From Ignavibacteriaceae bacterium (GTDB lineage Bacteria > Bacteroidota > Ignavibacteria > Ignavibacteriales > Ignavibacteriaceae), in contig JALHTS010000078.1 of assembly GCA_022865965.1 (NCBI GenBank), positions 1 to 15,501 of the forward strand: 15,501 bases of DNA. Reading direction: 5' to 3'. The notes under the pieces are model-generated. The model did not search any database, was not told where the DNA came from, and was given only the letters and a program-made list of their open reading frames with translations. Positions 15,487 to 15,501 of this stretch are shown in pieces (the stretch's first letter is position 1; each line of letters starts with the position of its first letter). A program made the translations under genes and the position numbers.

Positions 15487-15501
15487 ATGAAAAAAGAAAA
15501 A
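15487..15501 (+). CDS. Possible start of a gene cut by the window edge
   Basis: ATG at 15487 is preceded at 8 bp by a good ribosome site (GAGG, 15475-15478) and opens a frame (M-K-K-E-K) that runs off the window. With only five codons visible, no function can be given. Its position after DUF5989 makes a polysaccharide-locus gene possible. Confidence 0.35.

Overview
The window is AT-rich and probably comes from the Bacteroidota/Ignavibacteriota (FCB) group. The strongest evidence is the large secreted protein at 11411-14827. It ends in a type IX secretion (T9SS) C-terminal sorting domain of the 'SQNYPNPFNPSTTIRYDLPE' type, which is very common in Ignavibacteria-like genomes. The gene styles also fit: a HisKA_2 histidine kinase, an FmdB zinc ribbon and a DUF5989 small membrane protein. 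No rRNA, tRNA, CRISPR array, prophage or complete insertion sequence is visible.

Layout. Positions 1-1885 (+) hold the 3' part of cysS, followed 4 bp later by a YgjP-type metalloprotease. Positions 1974-3563 (+) encode a membrane PAS-PAS-HisKA_2 sensor kinase. Two bases after it lies the wreck of a response regulator (3566-3737) that has kept only its two ends. Positions 3851-8106 (-) form a tight three-gene operon: a cyclic-nucleotide-binding/GAF/histidine-kinase-like protein, miaA and a family 2-like glycosyltransferase, with gaps of 0 and 2 bp. Diverging from it, 8259-9352 (+) carries an ECF sigma factor, a soluble zinc-binding anti-sigma factor (4-bp overlap) and an FmdB-type zinc ribbon, closed by a strong symmetrical hairpin terminator. 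Positions 9456-10220 (-) encode an exported TPR protein. Positions 10275-10982 (+) encode a GH13 alpha-amylase-like lipoprotein that has lost its catalytic core by an in-frame internal deletion. After a 428-bp gap comes the 1138-residue T9SS cargo protein with its own terminator. The last 420 bp hold a 52-residue DUF5989 protein, two kinds of palindromic intergenic repeat, and the apparent start of another gene at the window edge.

How it fits together. Most of the window is housekeeping (CysS, MiaA) mixed with signalling and envelope genes. The sigma/anti-sigma pair is a self-contained regulatory switch. The anti-sigma cysteine/histidine spacing matches the redox sensor RsrA, so thiol or zinc stress is a plausible input. 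Two separate loci (response regulator and amylase) show the same kind of decay: both gene ends are kept and the middle is lost. I see no clear new multi-gene system. The items most worth a second look are the kinase-like protein lacking its phospho-acceptor histidine, the RsrA-like anti-sigma factor, the two internally deleted genes, and the roughly 120-bp inverted-repeat element at the right end.
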